From: Thereva unica | Taxonomy: Eukaryota; Arthropoda; Insecta; Diptera; Therevidae | Assembly: GCA_949987705.1 (NCBI GenBank) | Contig: OX465281.1 | Location: 237,977,143 to 238,041,142, forward strand | Reading direction: 5' to 3' | DNA length: 64,000 bases | Translations under genes and position numbers: made by a program | Part shown: positions 20,301 to 29,925 of the stretch, piece by piece | Layout: each line of letters opens with the position of its first letter | Position numbering within the stretch: position 1 is the stretch's first letter | Notes under the pieces: generated by a model | Told to the model about the DNA's origin: nothing | Seen by the model: the letters and a program-made list of their open reading frames with translations, nothing else | Databases searched by the model: none

Positions 20301-20865
20301 TTGCGAAACACTAGAAATAAAACATGTTAACTCTACACCATATCATCATGAAACTCTGGGCTCAATAGAACGCAATCACAGAACACTAAATGAATATCTA
20401 TTGTCATTTAGCCAAGGTCGAGATTGGGATGAATGGATCCAATACTACACATTTTGTTACAACATTACACCACATACAGATACAGGATTCTCACCACATG
20501 AATTAGTGTATGGAAAAATAGTAAGTCTACCTAACCAGATAACGAAAGAAGAACCAAAACCAATTTATAATATCGAAAATTATGCGAGTGAATTAAAATG
20601 GAGACTACAAAACGCACATCAAACAGCACAAAAATTATTAGAAATAGCCAAAGAAAAAAGAAAGATATCATATGACAGGAAAATAAAACCGATAACAGCA
20701 AATGTGGGGGATAAAGTTTGGTTGAAAGTCGGAAATAAAAAGAAACATGAGTCACCATATGAAGGACCGTATGAGATAGTAGAAAAGCAAGGAGTTAATG
20801 TTAAGATAAAAATAGGAAATAAAATTAAGGAAATACATAAAAATAGAATAAAGAATACGACATAA
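17323..20865 (+). CDS. pol: Pol: end of protease, RT, RNase H, integrase
   Basis: From about residue 20 the frame gives the end of the protease (AILGKDFL), then a Ty3/Gypsy RT (VVDFRQLNKK, LDLTSSFHQIEL, YVDD near residue 363). RNase H follows, with TDAS (Asp about 512). A lysine-rich spacer holds an 81-bp tandem duplication (DNLVANWELLPEKLM, then DNLTANWELLLEKLM). The integrase has HHCC (HNAPTTGGHSG, then CMECQRNK), D at about 921, D at about 980 and E at about 1016 (D-35-E), and a GPY/F-like end (SPYEGPYEIVEK). The nominal first ATG lies inside the protease, so translation really begins in Gag. It ends 64 bases before the 3' LTR. Confidence 0.92.
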   Translation: MKEKTLSINCIYIVPDDFAIGTEAILGKDFLYKYKCKLDYEIFTLTIALRQVDLILPICTLYETVNIPARSQMIHALDVQIKEDSIVLSQELEDGIFVANSLIPCKGIAHIRLLNTHEKEVEIKLPKLKIKPLTNYYVLSVDRSSEKTNQNRVKRLLRELQINNLDTKAKDTITNICMEYADIFHLDNDQLTVNNFYRQKIRMTDKNPVYIKNYRLPQSQTEEINNQVEKLIKDDIIEPSVSPYNSPLLVVPKKSENGDKKWRMVVDFRQLNKKVMDDKFPLTRLEDILDNLGKAKYFSTLDLTSSFHQIELHPKSRPATAFSTGKGHYQFKRLPFGLKISTNSFQRMLSVALAGLDAETFLYVDDIIIFGRNLEHHNKSLRRTFDRLREYNLKLNPQKCNFLRTEVVYLGHLITNEGVKTDPKKYEIITKYPVPKNSKEVKRFTAFCNYYRRFIPNFAAIAKPLNALTKKDVTFEWTVECEKAFEELKNKLINPPILQYPDFNKPFVLTTDASNFALGAVLSQGEIGKDLPISYASRTLDKHELNKPIIEKELLGIHWAIKYFRPYLYGRKFIVVTDHRPLVSLFTHKNPSSKMTRVRLELSEYDFEIIYKQGSLNTNADALSRIKLDSEMLKAMIPVEAEIKVVTRAMKKQVMEKEKSVQQPEETGHLYIWECTSISETRNVTKLKTELPRGQNNYIGQNNYTKQNMKKIDKLMQEKDEIEHAKINYNKGRNECTIHLGDNLVANWELLPEKLMKEYKSKKYKKLSDNLTANWELLLEKLMQCARKYKINKLAMANNDEIFKYIEKEEFIKLYNKMHQKMKSNLRIILYTPPIKVKEESEKLEIIEKFHNAPTTGGHSGAKRTIGKIKQRYCWKNMNRMVKNHINGCMECQRNKQVRHTKEKLQITETPTTSFEILSMDTVGPLRQAKHYRYILTIQCDLTKYVIAIPMENKEATTIAKALIENVILKFGTFKTMKTDMGTEFMNETFKQICETLEIKHVNSTPYHHETLGSIERNHRTLNEYLLSFSQGRDWDEWIQYYTFCYNITPHTDTGFSPHELVYGKIVSLPNQITKEEPKPIYNIENYASELKWRLQNAHQTAQKLLEIAKEKRKISYDRKIKPITANVGDKVWLKVGNKKKHESPYEGPYEIVEKQGVNVKIKIGNKIKEIHKNRIKNTT

Positions 20866-20920
20866 GAATGACGAAAGATTTTCGCTCCAAAAGAAGCACC
20901 GAAAATCTTTCTTTTCACCC

Positions 20921-20929
20921 GATGGGGGA
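20921..20929 (+). promoter_or_regulatory. Polypurine tract
   Basis: GATGGGGGA immediately before the 3' LTR, the expected plus-strand primer site. Confidence 0.75.
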
Positions 20930-21626
20930 TGTAGTGAGATTATGCAAATAATTCTCACAATTCTAATGATATAAGAAACAACAAAGTAGCACAATGATGC
21001 AACAAAATTGTTTCCACAAAATGCATTCGATTGCTTATGTAATAAATTCAAACTCGAACTCAGACACATAAAAGAATGACCCATTCATGAAAATAAGAAT
21101 GCAACCGCCACGATCACCGCATGAAAGGTAAACAAACCTAAATGCAAGCGGCAGTGGAGGGCACTTACTCATAATGAAACCAAAGCCAATGCATGCACGC
21201 GTGACCCAAAAGTGCTCGGATTAAATAATAATTTTATGGTTGAGCAAGGCCCGGAAATTTTATGGGCGAAAATTAGGAAAGTGAGTTCATGAATGAAATG
21301 CATTGATAAGCAAAAGAAATGCATTGAGAAAGATCATGGAATGAGTGCTGGGGAAGTATAAGAAAGAAAATAGGTATTTGCCCCACCATGGGAAGTTAGT
21401 GTAAGAAAAATTTCATTATAAATATGGAGAGTAAGAATCAGTAATAGTCAGTAAGAACTAAGGAGTACTCAACTTGTAATTTAAATTACTCCCAGAAGGC
21501 ATAGCTTGCAGCATACTGCTTGAACGCCTTGGTGGAGAACTTAAACAATACACAAATAAAGAAAGCAAAGAAAAATTAAATCACGAAGAGTTTTTATTTT
21601 ATACGTACGCAAGGAAAGTAATTACA
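20930..21626 (+). repeat. 3' LTR (697 bp)
   Basis: Same start, end and length as the 5' LTR, and no difference seen on reading both. TCCAT (target duplication) follows at 21627-21631. Confidence 0.95.
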
Positions 21627-21631
21627 TCCAT

Positions 21632-22622
21632 ATGTGTTTGTAGCTGAATAGCATTTTTATTTACAAATTTCATAAATTTTTTTTGCCAATGTTGAAAAAC
21701 GCTGACGTAGTATCGCAGCCACTAAATGCATGAATAAATTCAAGATATTTTTGTTGTTGAGGAAAATTAAAACTATTTCGGTCATACATTTTTGCTGTAA
21801 CTTTGCCTACACTGGCTTTCCAAAGATATACATTTTGATACTGCTCTGGCAAAAGTGACAAAATGATGAGAAGGTCTACATCTTGGCCAACTTGTATAAT
21901 TTCATTTTTTGACTGTGATGCTTTTTCTTTTGCGCATTGTACAATAAGTACATCTGCGTCTTCACCCGCTTGCACTGTGTCAATATTAACTTCTTTGATT
22001 TTTTGCATTAAATATGCAATAATTTTTTTTTATTACTTTCATTCGATAGGAAGCTATCGGGTTTGGAAAGTGGTTTTAAATCATCTTTAATTTGAGCTCC
22101 TGAGCCAATTTGATTAGTTCGACGCAGCCTTTCTGCACTTTTCGTACCAATATTTGAGCCACTAGGATAACCGTCAAAAACTACAGTGCAATCTTTGTAA
22201 AAAGTTTGCAAATGAATAATAAATTTCGTACTAATTTCTGCAAATGTCTCATTAGCATTCCAAACTATTTTATGCAACAAGAATCCACCATCAATAACAT
22301 GATGAATATTATTGATAGTAGAATCTTCAACGGGTGAGAAAAATTCATATAAGTCTGATTTTTTATTTTTCCTCATATTGAACCCGTCAAAAATTGAAGG
22401 TGGATACGGTGCTAATTCAAAGTTGAAAAACTCTTCCAATTCTTCATTAGAAGGCTTACATAAAAGCATTCTTCTAAATAGTGTTTCCGAATCGACGACC
22501 ACAACATCATCTGAACCCAAACAAATTTTTGAAAATGCACTCTTCAGTGGCAATATTTTCATCATCTTTTTAAATTTTATGTTACCAAATGTTTCTTTAA
22601 ATACTTCAGGAATAAGACTCAA
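21632..22622 (-). pseudogene. FEN/XPG-like PIN nuclease, N-terminal part of the element's gene
   Basis: Read on the minus strand from ATG at 22622. The frame carries the acidic signature of FEN-type PIN nucleases in order: VIDGGFLLHK (about residue 108), TVVFDGYPSG (about 142), an arginine-rich helix AERLRR, EDADVLIVQCA, VGQDVDLLIIL and SGCDTTSAFF. These correspond to the metal-binding D, D, E/D, D and GCD positions of FEN1/XPG. Two single-base indels in A-runs (near 22020-22030 and 21677-21684) split it into a 204-residue and a 112-residue frame. It is cut at 21631 by the LTR element and continues at 13381. The family is widespread as uncharacterised proteins in animals. The nuclease role is inferred from motifs only. 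Confidence 0.75.
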
Positions 22623-22726
22623 TTAGGCTCAACGTATATGCAAAATATATTGACATGTGAACGTATTAATTACAAATTTGTTTAAAATCACCATGGCCAC
22701 ATACATGGGTTGTACATTTATTAAAC

Positions 22727-23302
22727 TACCTTTTTTAATTGAGTAATATAATAATTCTTTCAACAATATGAGATTGAAAACAATGTCGGTATAAAAGGGG
22801 TAAAAATAAAAAAAGCTATGTTCGAGGGGCCATATTTCGGTGAATTTTCAACCAAAAAATTTTTTCGACCCATCATTTTAAAGGAAATTTTATCTGCTTT
22901 ATTTTATATAAAGCAATACCTATGCCTATCTCTAACCAAAAAAAAGATATTGGCAAAAAAGTAAAAAAGGGAAAAAACATCGAAATTTTGGCTTTTATTT
23001 TCTTTTTGTTTCAACATTTTCGGCATAAAAAAAATTTTCAAAATTTTTTAAATAAACCATTTCCATAGGAAATTTAATTCTCTACAAAAAATTTTATATA
23101 AAATAAATCGAAATTTTGCTTCGTTTACGAGATATATGGCAAAACCCAAAAAGGGTCCATTTTGACCCCTATCTCCAATTTCCACCCTCTAATTTAATAG
23201 CACTCCGCGGTTTTTTCTTCTTAAATGACCCATTGTCCGATTCCTGCAATAAAACCCCGTGAACGTCTTAGTTCCTTTCTATATGACATAATCAATAGAC
23301 TA
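22727..23302. repeat. Right terminal inverted repeat (about 576 bp)
   Basis: Inverted partner of 12224-12809. Differences are few single bases and short indels, including the poorly matched 10-25 bases just inside the outer TAGTCTATTGATTA. Confidence 0.9.
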
Positions 23303-23355
23303 TTTGACCGAAGTGATGTCCTGCTCGTACATCCCACGCAGCGAATTGAATTTGT
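23303..23355 (-). pseudogene. 5' end of the RTE/CR1-like endonuclease, split by the long-TIR element
   Basis: The minus strand reads QFAAWDVRAGHHFGQ right up to the TIR element. That matches the opening strand of AP-endonuclease domains (G.WNVR..). The rest of the domain continues at 12223 downward. The frame is shifted slightly at the junction. Confidence 0.6.
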
Positions 23356-23489
23356 ATTTTCGGTGTGACTAATTTGGGTGTTCGGCCAGTAACCCACTTC
23401 TCACCAGCGTTCCTGGTCTCTTGTGCTGGCTTATTGGCTGGTAGGGATGAAGTAGCATTATTTCGTGAATAGTTAGTTCATGTATCCAT

Positions 23490-23595
23490 GCGATTTCTTG
23501 CCTAGTTTCTTCGGTTGCCCGATGCTGTTCAATTCGGCAGGTCGACCACCCTCCTCCTTTCACACCCTGGACTTAGGACCAGACGTCTTATAACT
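23490..23595 (+). repeat. Interspersed repeat, copy 1 (copy 2 at 29800-29925)
   Basis: TTCTTCGGTT.CCCGAT.CTG.TCAATTCGGCAG followed by CCTCCTTTCACACCCTGG occurs here and at 29845-29910. The 29800 copy also shares GACAGCAGC.TATCC.TTG (minus sense) with 10595-10620, the 3' end of the RTE/CR1-like LINE. It therefore probably marks 3' ends of that family. Confidence 0.6.
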
Positions 23596-23599
23596 AAAG

Positions 23600-26040
23600 T
23601 AGGTATTACCAATTGTGAACCTTTTTGCCAGGGCTCATGTCGTTGCATAATACGAATTGTTTTCCGAGAAGAGTTTTTCAACCGCTTGCCCAACTATCAA
23701 CTAGGAGGATAAGTATCTTAACTGTTGACCTAAGCCCTTCTCCTTTTACCGGACCTGGGGACGATATCCTAGAGGAGTTTGTCGCGACCTTGCTTGACCT
23801 GAAAAGAGTGAGTGTGAAATTCTTAGATACTACTGCTGAAGACTTTAAATCGATATGGCCTGCAAGTCTGAGCTATAGGGGTTGTTAAAGGTGTAATAGG
23901 TCCAAGTACTTTCTGAAACCGATACCTTGATATATGAAAAAAGAAGGAAAGACTGAAAATCTTCAATCAATAAGTCTTGTTATGAAAAATAGCTTCAACT
24001 AAAAGTCCTTGCTAATATTTTTCATTATTTGCTCGTCAATCCTTAACGAGTTGCATGTCCTTCGTTAATCCTTATCACTTTTTAAATTAATCAAAACTGA
24101 CATCAAAATTCCGGTGCTTCGTTCAAAGTTGCTTTGTTATCTAAAAGTTTTTCAATCTCTAGTGACAAGAAATAAAAGTTGAATTTATCTTCTTCAACGA
24201 AAACATGAAGGAAACTGCAGAATAAATTAATCTCCTTCCTTTAAGTTTGTCAAAATACTACAACGATGCAGCTTAAGAGTCTCTAACCTGCTGCATTGAG
24301 ATACGCCATAAATCATCATCCCGCCGCAAAGAACCTGAGTAGTAGTATCTGCCCATTACGCCCCCAACCGTACCTTTAACTAGCTAGGTTGTCACTATCA
24401 AGAAAACTTGAGAATTTTTTCCCAAATTTATCGCCTTAAGCCCGAGGATACCGGGAGCATAGGAAAACGTCCTTGTGTGACATCATCTACCGAATGGTGG
24501 TGGATTCGTTGGAAATCAGAAACTTCTGGAGGATATTTCACACGGGAACAGGTAACGTGAGCAATGTATTATGTAACGCTGGTCAAATTGAAATTTATTG
24601 CGACACGGGTCATGCAAAATCGAGATAAAAGGATTCCAGGGCAGGATATCCCCAGAAACACACTAACGTATCTTCTCCTGTTCACTCTCCACAAAGAAGG
24701 ACGAAACTTACCGAAACAGACTCTTCCATGGGATTGGGTGCACCGTTTCTTGTTCTTCCTCTGTGATGTTCTTGTCCCTGCAACCTCCTTTTTCCTTTGG
24801 ATTTTGGTTTATAGCGAAATTTTAAAATTAGCAGTTTGCATTTCGGAAGAGTTCTGAGGTTCTTTTGGCTCCTCACGAGAGCAATATCCCAAGTTCAGAT
24901 TGAAATCACCGTGATAAGTTTGCGGGTGAACTGTGGAACTTCTGGCGTACTTATAAAGTCGAGGATTCGAGTAAAGGGGAATTGAGCTGTGACATCGTCG
25001 TTAATTGGAAATATCTAGAGAATTTCTGGATTTTCTGGTTATGAAAAAAAAAAAAAACGATTTCATAAGTTCGTATTGATTTCAAGGAAATTATTGAAAA
25101 ATATTGAGAGAATTAGTTTGTTTCATTTTGTTGTTTCGTTGCCATGGTTAAGATTTATTAATTAAGATTTTCGATTGGAGCGTTCATTCGAATTAAATAT
25201 GAGATTTGAGTTTCCGCAATAATAATACCGACTCTGTCGATTACTGGGTCGGTCACCAGAGTTATGAAGGTGGTGATATGTTTTTTTATTCTTCATCCTA
25301 CCAAGTCTACATGGGCTGGGCCGAATAGATGGTTTAATATGATATGTATAAAGGCAATCAACATTGAACAAATTAAATCAAGAAATTTACATAAACCTAC
25401 TATCAGGAAAGTTAAATTATTATTCGGTGAGGGGTTGAAGGTTTAAAATATTACTCTGTACATAGTCCTCATATTAGTAACGGAACCTTCTCTTTAACAT
25501 TCAATGCTATTTCCGAGAATATCTAAAAATTTGTATGCCTCCAGAGCGCCATAATAGTGTAATTTCGGCTTCATTATCAAAATCTATCTTCAGGTAATTT
25601 AAATAGGACTAGAAAATGCGGCCATTTCACGTCGATTAAAAACCCTTTGCCAACATTGTAAAATTTGGATCTTTTTTAACCCAAGGACTAAAATGTTCGA
25701 TAATTAAACAATGGCAGGAAAAGCATGAAAATTTCCAGTTTTTTTTTCGTTTTTCATCTTTTGTGAACGTGATTAAAGGTAAAATATTCATCATAGAATA
25801 TCGCGCCCCAGACAGGCGCATATAAAAGGCTTCATAGGTGATTGGAATTAGAATTTTGATGATAAGTTTTTTTTTTGAATTGGTACTTTGTTGTATGGTA
25901 TTAATCGATTTTTGTGTCACTAAATTTATTAAGGCGGTTTTTTCTCATCCCTCATTCTAACAAGTTTATTTAGTCTAGATGGTTTTACGGGGATTTTTGG
26001 AACGCAGCAAAGACCAAATAAACAACGTATATTTCGTTCA
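23600..26040. other. No recognisable feature
   Basis: Only short unmatched frames, one A-run at 25046-25058 and no repeats I can pair. The composition alternates between AT-rich and mixed. Confidence 0.45.
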
Positions 26041-26079
26041 GGCATTTCCGAAATGAGTCAATTCATCCATAGCATCGAA

Positions 26080-26185
26080 TTGAAACTCCACTACATCTCG
26101 GCTGTTGTTCCTCACGGATCAAATTTAACATCCGATCTTTTCCTAATTTTCATTAATGTGTACATTCGTGCTTTGTTTGCGAGCG
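26080..26185 (+). pseudogene. Possible RT core scrap
   Basis: The frame contains VVPHGSNLTSDLFLIFINVYI, which resembles the GVPQGS.L.PLLFLIFIND block of non-LTR RTs with several substitutions. It lies just upstream of the Jockey ORF1 and may be the end of another copy. Confidence 0.45.
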
Positions 26186-26237
26186 GAAATATCATAAACG
26201 CTGCGCAGGTATCAATGATAATACTGCGGCAGCTTTA

Positions 26238-27013
26238 AAATCATGCGTAAATCTTGTGTGGCGGTGCAATTCCTGCAAAGATTTGTTTGATGGTGTCTTG
26301 TCTTCTAGACTGGGTATGCTTACTCAGGAAATTAGGAAGTTGCAGCAGGATGTTCTAAGTTTAAAAACATCCTCCGAAAAAAATAGCCTTCGACCAGAGA
26401 ATGCTGCTAAAAAGAAAATTTCGCTTCGGCCTAGAACGGAGGTCCCAGACGTGATGGTCACAGAAGCAACGGTTCCAGTTTCGGTTGTGCTTCCATTGCT
26501 AAATCATCTGCGGCTGAAACTTCAAATGCAGCATCGATCGCAGTTTCAGATTTACAGCTCACGCCAACGGCTGCCTTGCAATCAAAGGCATCCCACGCTG
26601 CTGCTGCTACGACCGAATCAGATGGCGCTGCCTGGAATGTTGTGAATAGAAAACGACGAGTGAAGAAGCTGATCGGTTCGAGTATTTCATCCGGTGAGCT
26701 TTCTGTTCTTAGGCGTATGAAGTGGATGCGCCTTGGTAAGCTTTTACCCTCTACTACACCGGCTTCTATAACGAAATTTGCCGCTGAAAGATTTAATGTT
26801 GAGGAAGATCTGCTTAAATGTTTTCCTCTTATAAAGAAAGAAGTAAACATTTCAAGTTTGAAATTTATTAATTTTGAATTAGGAGTTCCATCAGACCTTC
26901 ATGCTAAATTCATGGATGCATCCGCCTGGCCATTGGGTCTTGAATTAAGTTCTTTCGATAATCATCCACCTTCAAAAAACGCCCGTATTCAGCCACCCAT
27001 CTTGAATACCTAG
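26238..27013 (+). pseudogene. Jockey-type LINE ORF1 (gag-like)
   Basis: A CxxC start (WRCNSCKDLF) precedes a basic, Ala/Ser-rich linker. In a second frame from about 26576 comes VNRKRRVKKLIGS followed by a globular block (KFAAERFNVEEDLLKCF, then LGVPSDLHAKFMDASAWPLG). That layout is typical of ORF1 in Jockey/CR1-type insect LINEs: a zinc-binding start, a linker, and an esterase- or RRM-free C-terminal domain ending in W..G. The change of frame near 26580 makes it a pseudogene. ORF2 follows at about 27030. Confidence 0.7.
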
Positions 27014-27029
27014 GTCAAAGCGATACTTA

Positions 27030-27924
27030 TGCACCTAGAAATTTTTCAATTTATTACCAAAATATAAGAGGTATGCGTACTAAATTAAATGATTTCAAAC
27101 TTGCAGTTTTGGAAAATGAATATGACATTATAATTCTTACCGAAACCTGGTTGACGGATAATATATCATCTTCGGAATTTATAAGCAATCACTACGTTGT
27201 CTATAGAAAGGATCGATGTCAGCTTTCTTCTGGTTGCAGTAGGGGTGGCGGTGTCTTGATTGCTGTCCGTGTTGATGTGGCCAGCATAGAACTTTCTTTA
27301 CCATGTGTGGAAGAGAATATTGAACAACTTTTCGTTCAAGTTACTGCAGCTTGTTCCAGCTTCTCAATTGTCTTTTGTGTTAGCTATATTCCGCCATCAT
27401 CTAATTTGGATATTTACATGAGTCATTTATTAAACATAGAATCTATTTCATCAATGCTCTCTCCGACAGAAGGAATTTGTGTGGTTGGAGATTTCAACCT
27501 GAGTGGCGTGACATGGAGTTGTGGATGAGGATGATTACTTGCTTCCATCGTATTTGTGTTCAGAAATCGAGATTGCTTTTATTGACGGTATTTTAGGTCT
27601 AGATTTAGCTCAGATAAGTACGATAGGAAACTTTTTTGGAAATTTTTTGGATCTAGAATTTATATCTGATATACATATGATATATATCCACTTCTTAAAT
27701 GTGATTTGCACCATAAAGCCTTGGATTTGAGTATCGCCTCTTATAATTTCTTAAAAATAAATTCTATTGTTTTGTCTCAAAAATATAATTTTAGAAAGGC
27801 AGATTTTTCTAACTTAAATTTGTATTTTTCCTGTCTTGATTGGTGTAAGTTGTTTAATGATTGTTCTTTGGAAGAGATATATATATATTATATTATATTT
27901 GATGTTGCAGCAAAAGAGGAATAA
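27030..27924 (+). pseudogene. Jockey-type LINE ORF2, endonuclease part
   Basis: From NFSIYYQNIRGMRTKL the frame carries the AP-endonuclease signature: IIILTETWL (metal-binding Glu), RGGGVLIAV, VSYIPPSS, and GICVVGDFNL (catalytic D and N). The expected SDH end is missing. At about 27525 it shifts frame, then runs in degraded sequence to about 27905, where an unrelated insertion begins. The reverse transcriptase half resumes at 30270. The 5' region is contiguous with ORF1. Confidence 0.8.
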
Positions 27925-28669
27925 AAATATTTCAGCGCAAAAATGGTTCAACTATTATTCAGAGCAAGAACGGAACGGCAAAAGTCTTAGAGCAAAAGCG
28001 GATTAATTCTCTAAACCGTTTTTGCCCTCTACGAAAACTTAAACCGCTTTTGCCCTCAGTTTTTATTTATACATCCGTCGCTTACATTATTACTTCCAAA
28101 TCTATTTTTAGACCAAATTTTCTTCACTTTACTAGAAATACAATGAAACTCTATTCATAAAATTGGAATTTTCGCGTTTGTAAGATTTGACTTTGAATGT
28201 GTGAAGTCTTTGTAATTGTTTATGATAAGTTTTATGTTTTTGCCATTTTCCCATCTTTGACTACATATTTGGGGATTTTTACATTTCTGACATAAATTTT
28301 CCACATGTTTATCTTTTATCTTTATTACTAACTTCAATTTTTTATAATGTTATTTATGATTTTTTTCAATTTACTTTTTCTTACTTAGTAATTTTTGTAT
28401 TTTGTAAAAAAAATTTAAATTTGTTCAAAAATTCAGAATTGCAAGCATAAAACTAAAGAATTGGATATAATATTATCAAACTTATTAATATCAAGTACTC
28501 ATTTTGAAACTGAAATTGTGAAATCCAAATATTAAAAATATTGAATTTTTTTAATAATTAAAGGCTAATATCTAACTACAAAATAATGGCATGACTGAAC
28601 GGAAAAAAATGTAATACTTACCCTAAAATTAAAGATAAAATTTCAGAAATTGGACAAACTAGAGACAAT

Positions 28670-28972
28670 GGCCTCGATTCCCAGATCCGGCGGCGCGGAA
28701 GTGAGTGCGGATTTGACACTTTGCGATTCTTAAATCCACAGTCGCGGATTCAATTAAATCAAAAATTCGGAGTGAAAACTCACACGATAATAAAGCACCC
28801 GATGTCGGATTATCTGAGGCGCATTTGTGGTTTCAAATCAGCAGAAAATTTGTTGCGGATCACACTTTTAAAGCGCGGAAAATGTCAAAAAGAGATTCGC
28901 GGTTCGGATTTGAGAATCGCAAAGTCTCAAATCCGCACTCACTTCCGCGCCGCCGGATCTGAGAATCGAGCC
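28670..28972. mobile_element. 303-bp MITE with TIRs of about 60 bp, TSD CAAT
   Basis: The left end GGCCTCGATTCCCAGATCCG, then GCGGCGCGGAAGTGAGTGCG, is mirrored at the right almost perfectly for about 60 bases. CAAT flanks both sides (28666-28669, 28973-28976). It is GC-rich relative to its surroundings. The internal frame at 28721 is not a recognised protein. Confidence 0.85.
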
Positions 28973-29082
28973 CAATAAATAATTTATAAACGTTCATATT
29001 TTATAATTTCCAAAAATATTAAAAACGAAAATTTCAAAAATAGCAAAAATGTGTTAATATAGTAAAAATTAACCGAAACCTT

Positions 29083-29222
29083 TGAGATGAACTCAGGAGT
29101 ACGACAAGGATGTTTACTTTCGCCGTTACTCTTTCTTATAAAAATAAAATATATCGTTGTCGGCGCTTTAGATAGTAAAACAGGTGGAATTCAATGGGAA
29201 TTGCTTGTATTAAAACTACTGT
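29083..29222 (+). pseudogene. RTE-type reverse transcriptase core fragment
   Basis: The reading EMNSGVRQGCLLSPLLFLI followed by TGGIQW matches the GVRQG..LSP.LF......GI.W block just before the YADD motif in RTE-like RTs. The fragment ends before YADD. Confidence 0.7.
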
Positions 29223-29639
29223 AAACATAATTCTTGAATAACTGTTTAATTGAATATTTTAAATTATTTAATGAAAAAATATAAATGCATTTATTATTTT
29301 GTTCATTTAATCAAAATGTAAAATGCAAGACAACCAAAAACGTATTATATTTCACAAGTGACGCGATTCAAAAACCACAAAGGACCCCGCACCGTTTGTA
29401 TGTGTCATTGGTTAAATAAATTCTTTTACATTCTGAAATCAGTTATGTACCCCTAGCCCCTTGGGGGTGCGTTTTGGTCGGGACGGGGGTTGGAGTATGT
29501 TTCCATTGAGACTTTTGATCTACATGTTGAGAACTAATTTCAAGAAAATTAACCGAATTAACATTTCCATACAAACGGTGCGGAGTACTTTTCCAATAGA
29601 AAACTTGAGAAAAAGAAAGTAAAAAATGGGAGTACAAAG

Positions 29640-29925
29640 TTTGTGCTTCTAGAGAGCTGCCGTAACTTATGAATGGGAAGCACTACATTCTTGCTACTAC
29701 ATATACGCTATTTTAACAGAGAAATATTGTACTATATATTTAATTTTTCTATATTAAATTACTTTAAATGTATAAATGGTATTGTAGTTGCAATGGATAC
29801 GCTGCTGTCGGTGCCGCTTCGAAAAATGCGGTCTCTTGTCCTGTTTCTTCGGTTTCCCGATTCTGGTCAATTCGGCAGATCGAGTACCTGCCTCCTTTCA
29901 CACCCTGGGTTTGGGACCAGGCGAC
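29640..29925 (+). repeat. Two adjoining interspersed repeat blocks
   Basis: 29648-29690 pairs with 7547-7600, and 29800-29925 pairs with 23490-23595 (and in part with 10595-10620). Neither encodes a recognisable domain here. Confidence 0.5.

Larger units (their letters stand above)
13834..21626 (+). mobile_element. Ty3/Gypsy LTR retrotransposon with small accessory frames, no env
   Basis: Two 697-bp LTRs (TG...CA), a primer-binding site directly after the left LTR, small frames, gag, protease, and RT-RNase H-integrase. GATGGGGGA sits before the right LTR as polypurine tract. RT-RH-IN order is that of Ty3/Gypsy. No envelope frame follows pol, which ends 64 bases before the right LTR. The LTRs appear identical by eye, so the insertion is recent. 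The 5-bp target duplication is TCCAT (13377-13381 and 21627-21631). The left copy is separated from the LTR by a MITE and by TACA. Confidence 0.92.
12224..23302 (-). mobile_element. Long-TIR DNA element carrying a FEN/PIN-CXC gene, with nested LTR element
   Basis: Outer ends are TAGTCTATTGATTA and its exact inverse, flanked by TTT on both sides (12221-12223, 23303-23305). Inside the ends lie TIRs of about 580 bp. Without the nested insertion (13382-21631) the element is about 2.8 kb. It has a single minus-strand gene in two parts, 22622-21632 and 13381-12850. The host sequence on both sides belongs to one RTE/CR1-like LINE. The encoded protein has no recognisable DDE motif. The superfamily is not one I can name. 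Confidence 0.8.

Noticed and set aside
20866..20929. Envelope gene after pol
   Set aside because: Only 64 bases separate the pol stop from the 3' LTR, so there is no room for env.
24564..24857. 97-residue plus-strand protein
   Set aside because: No signature, and the hydrophobic end reflects T-rich sequence; there are no neighbours or repeats to support it.
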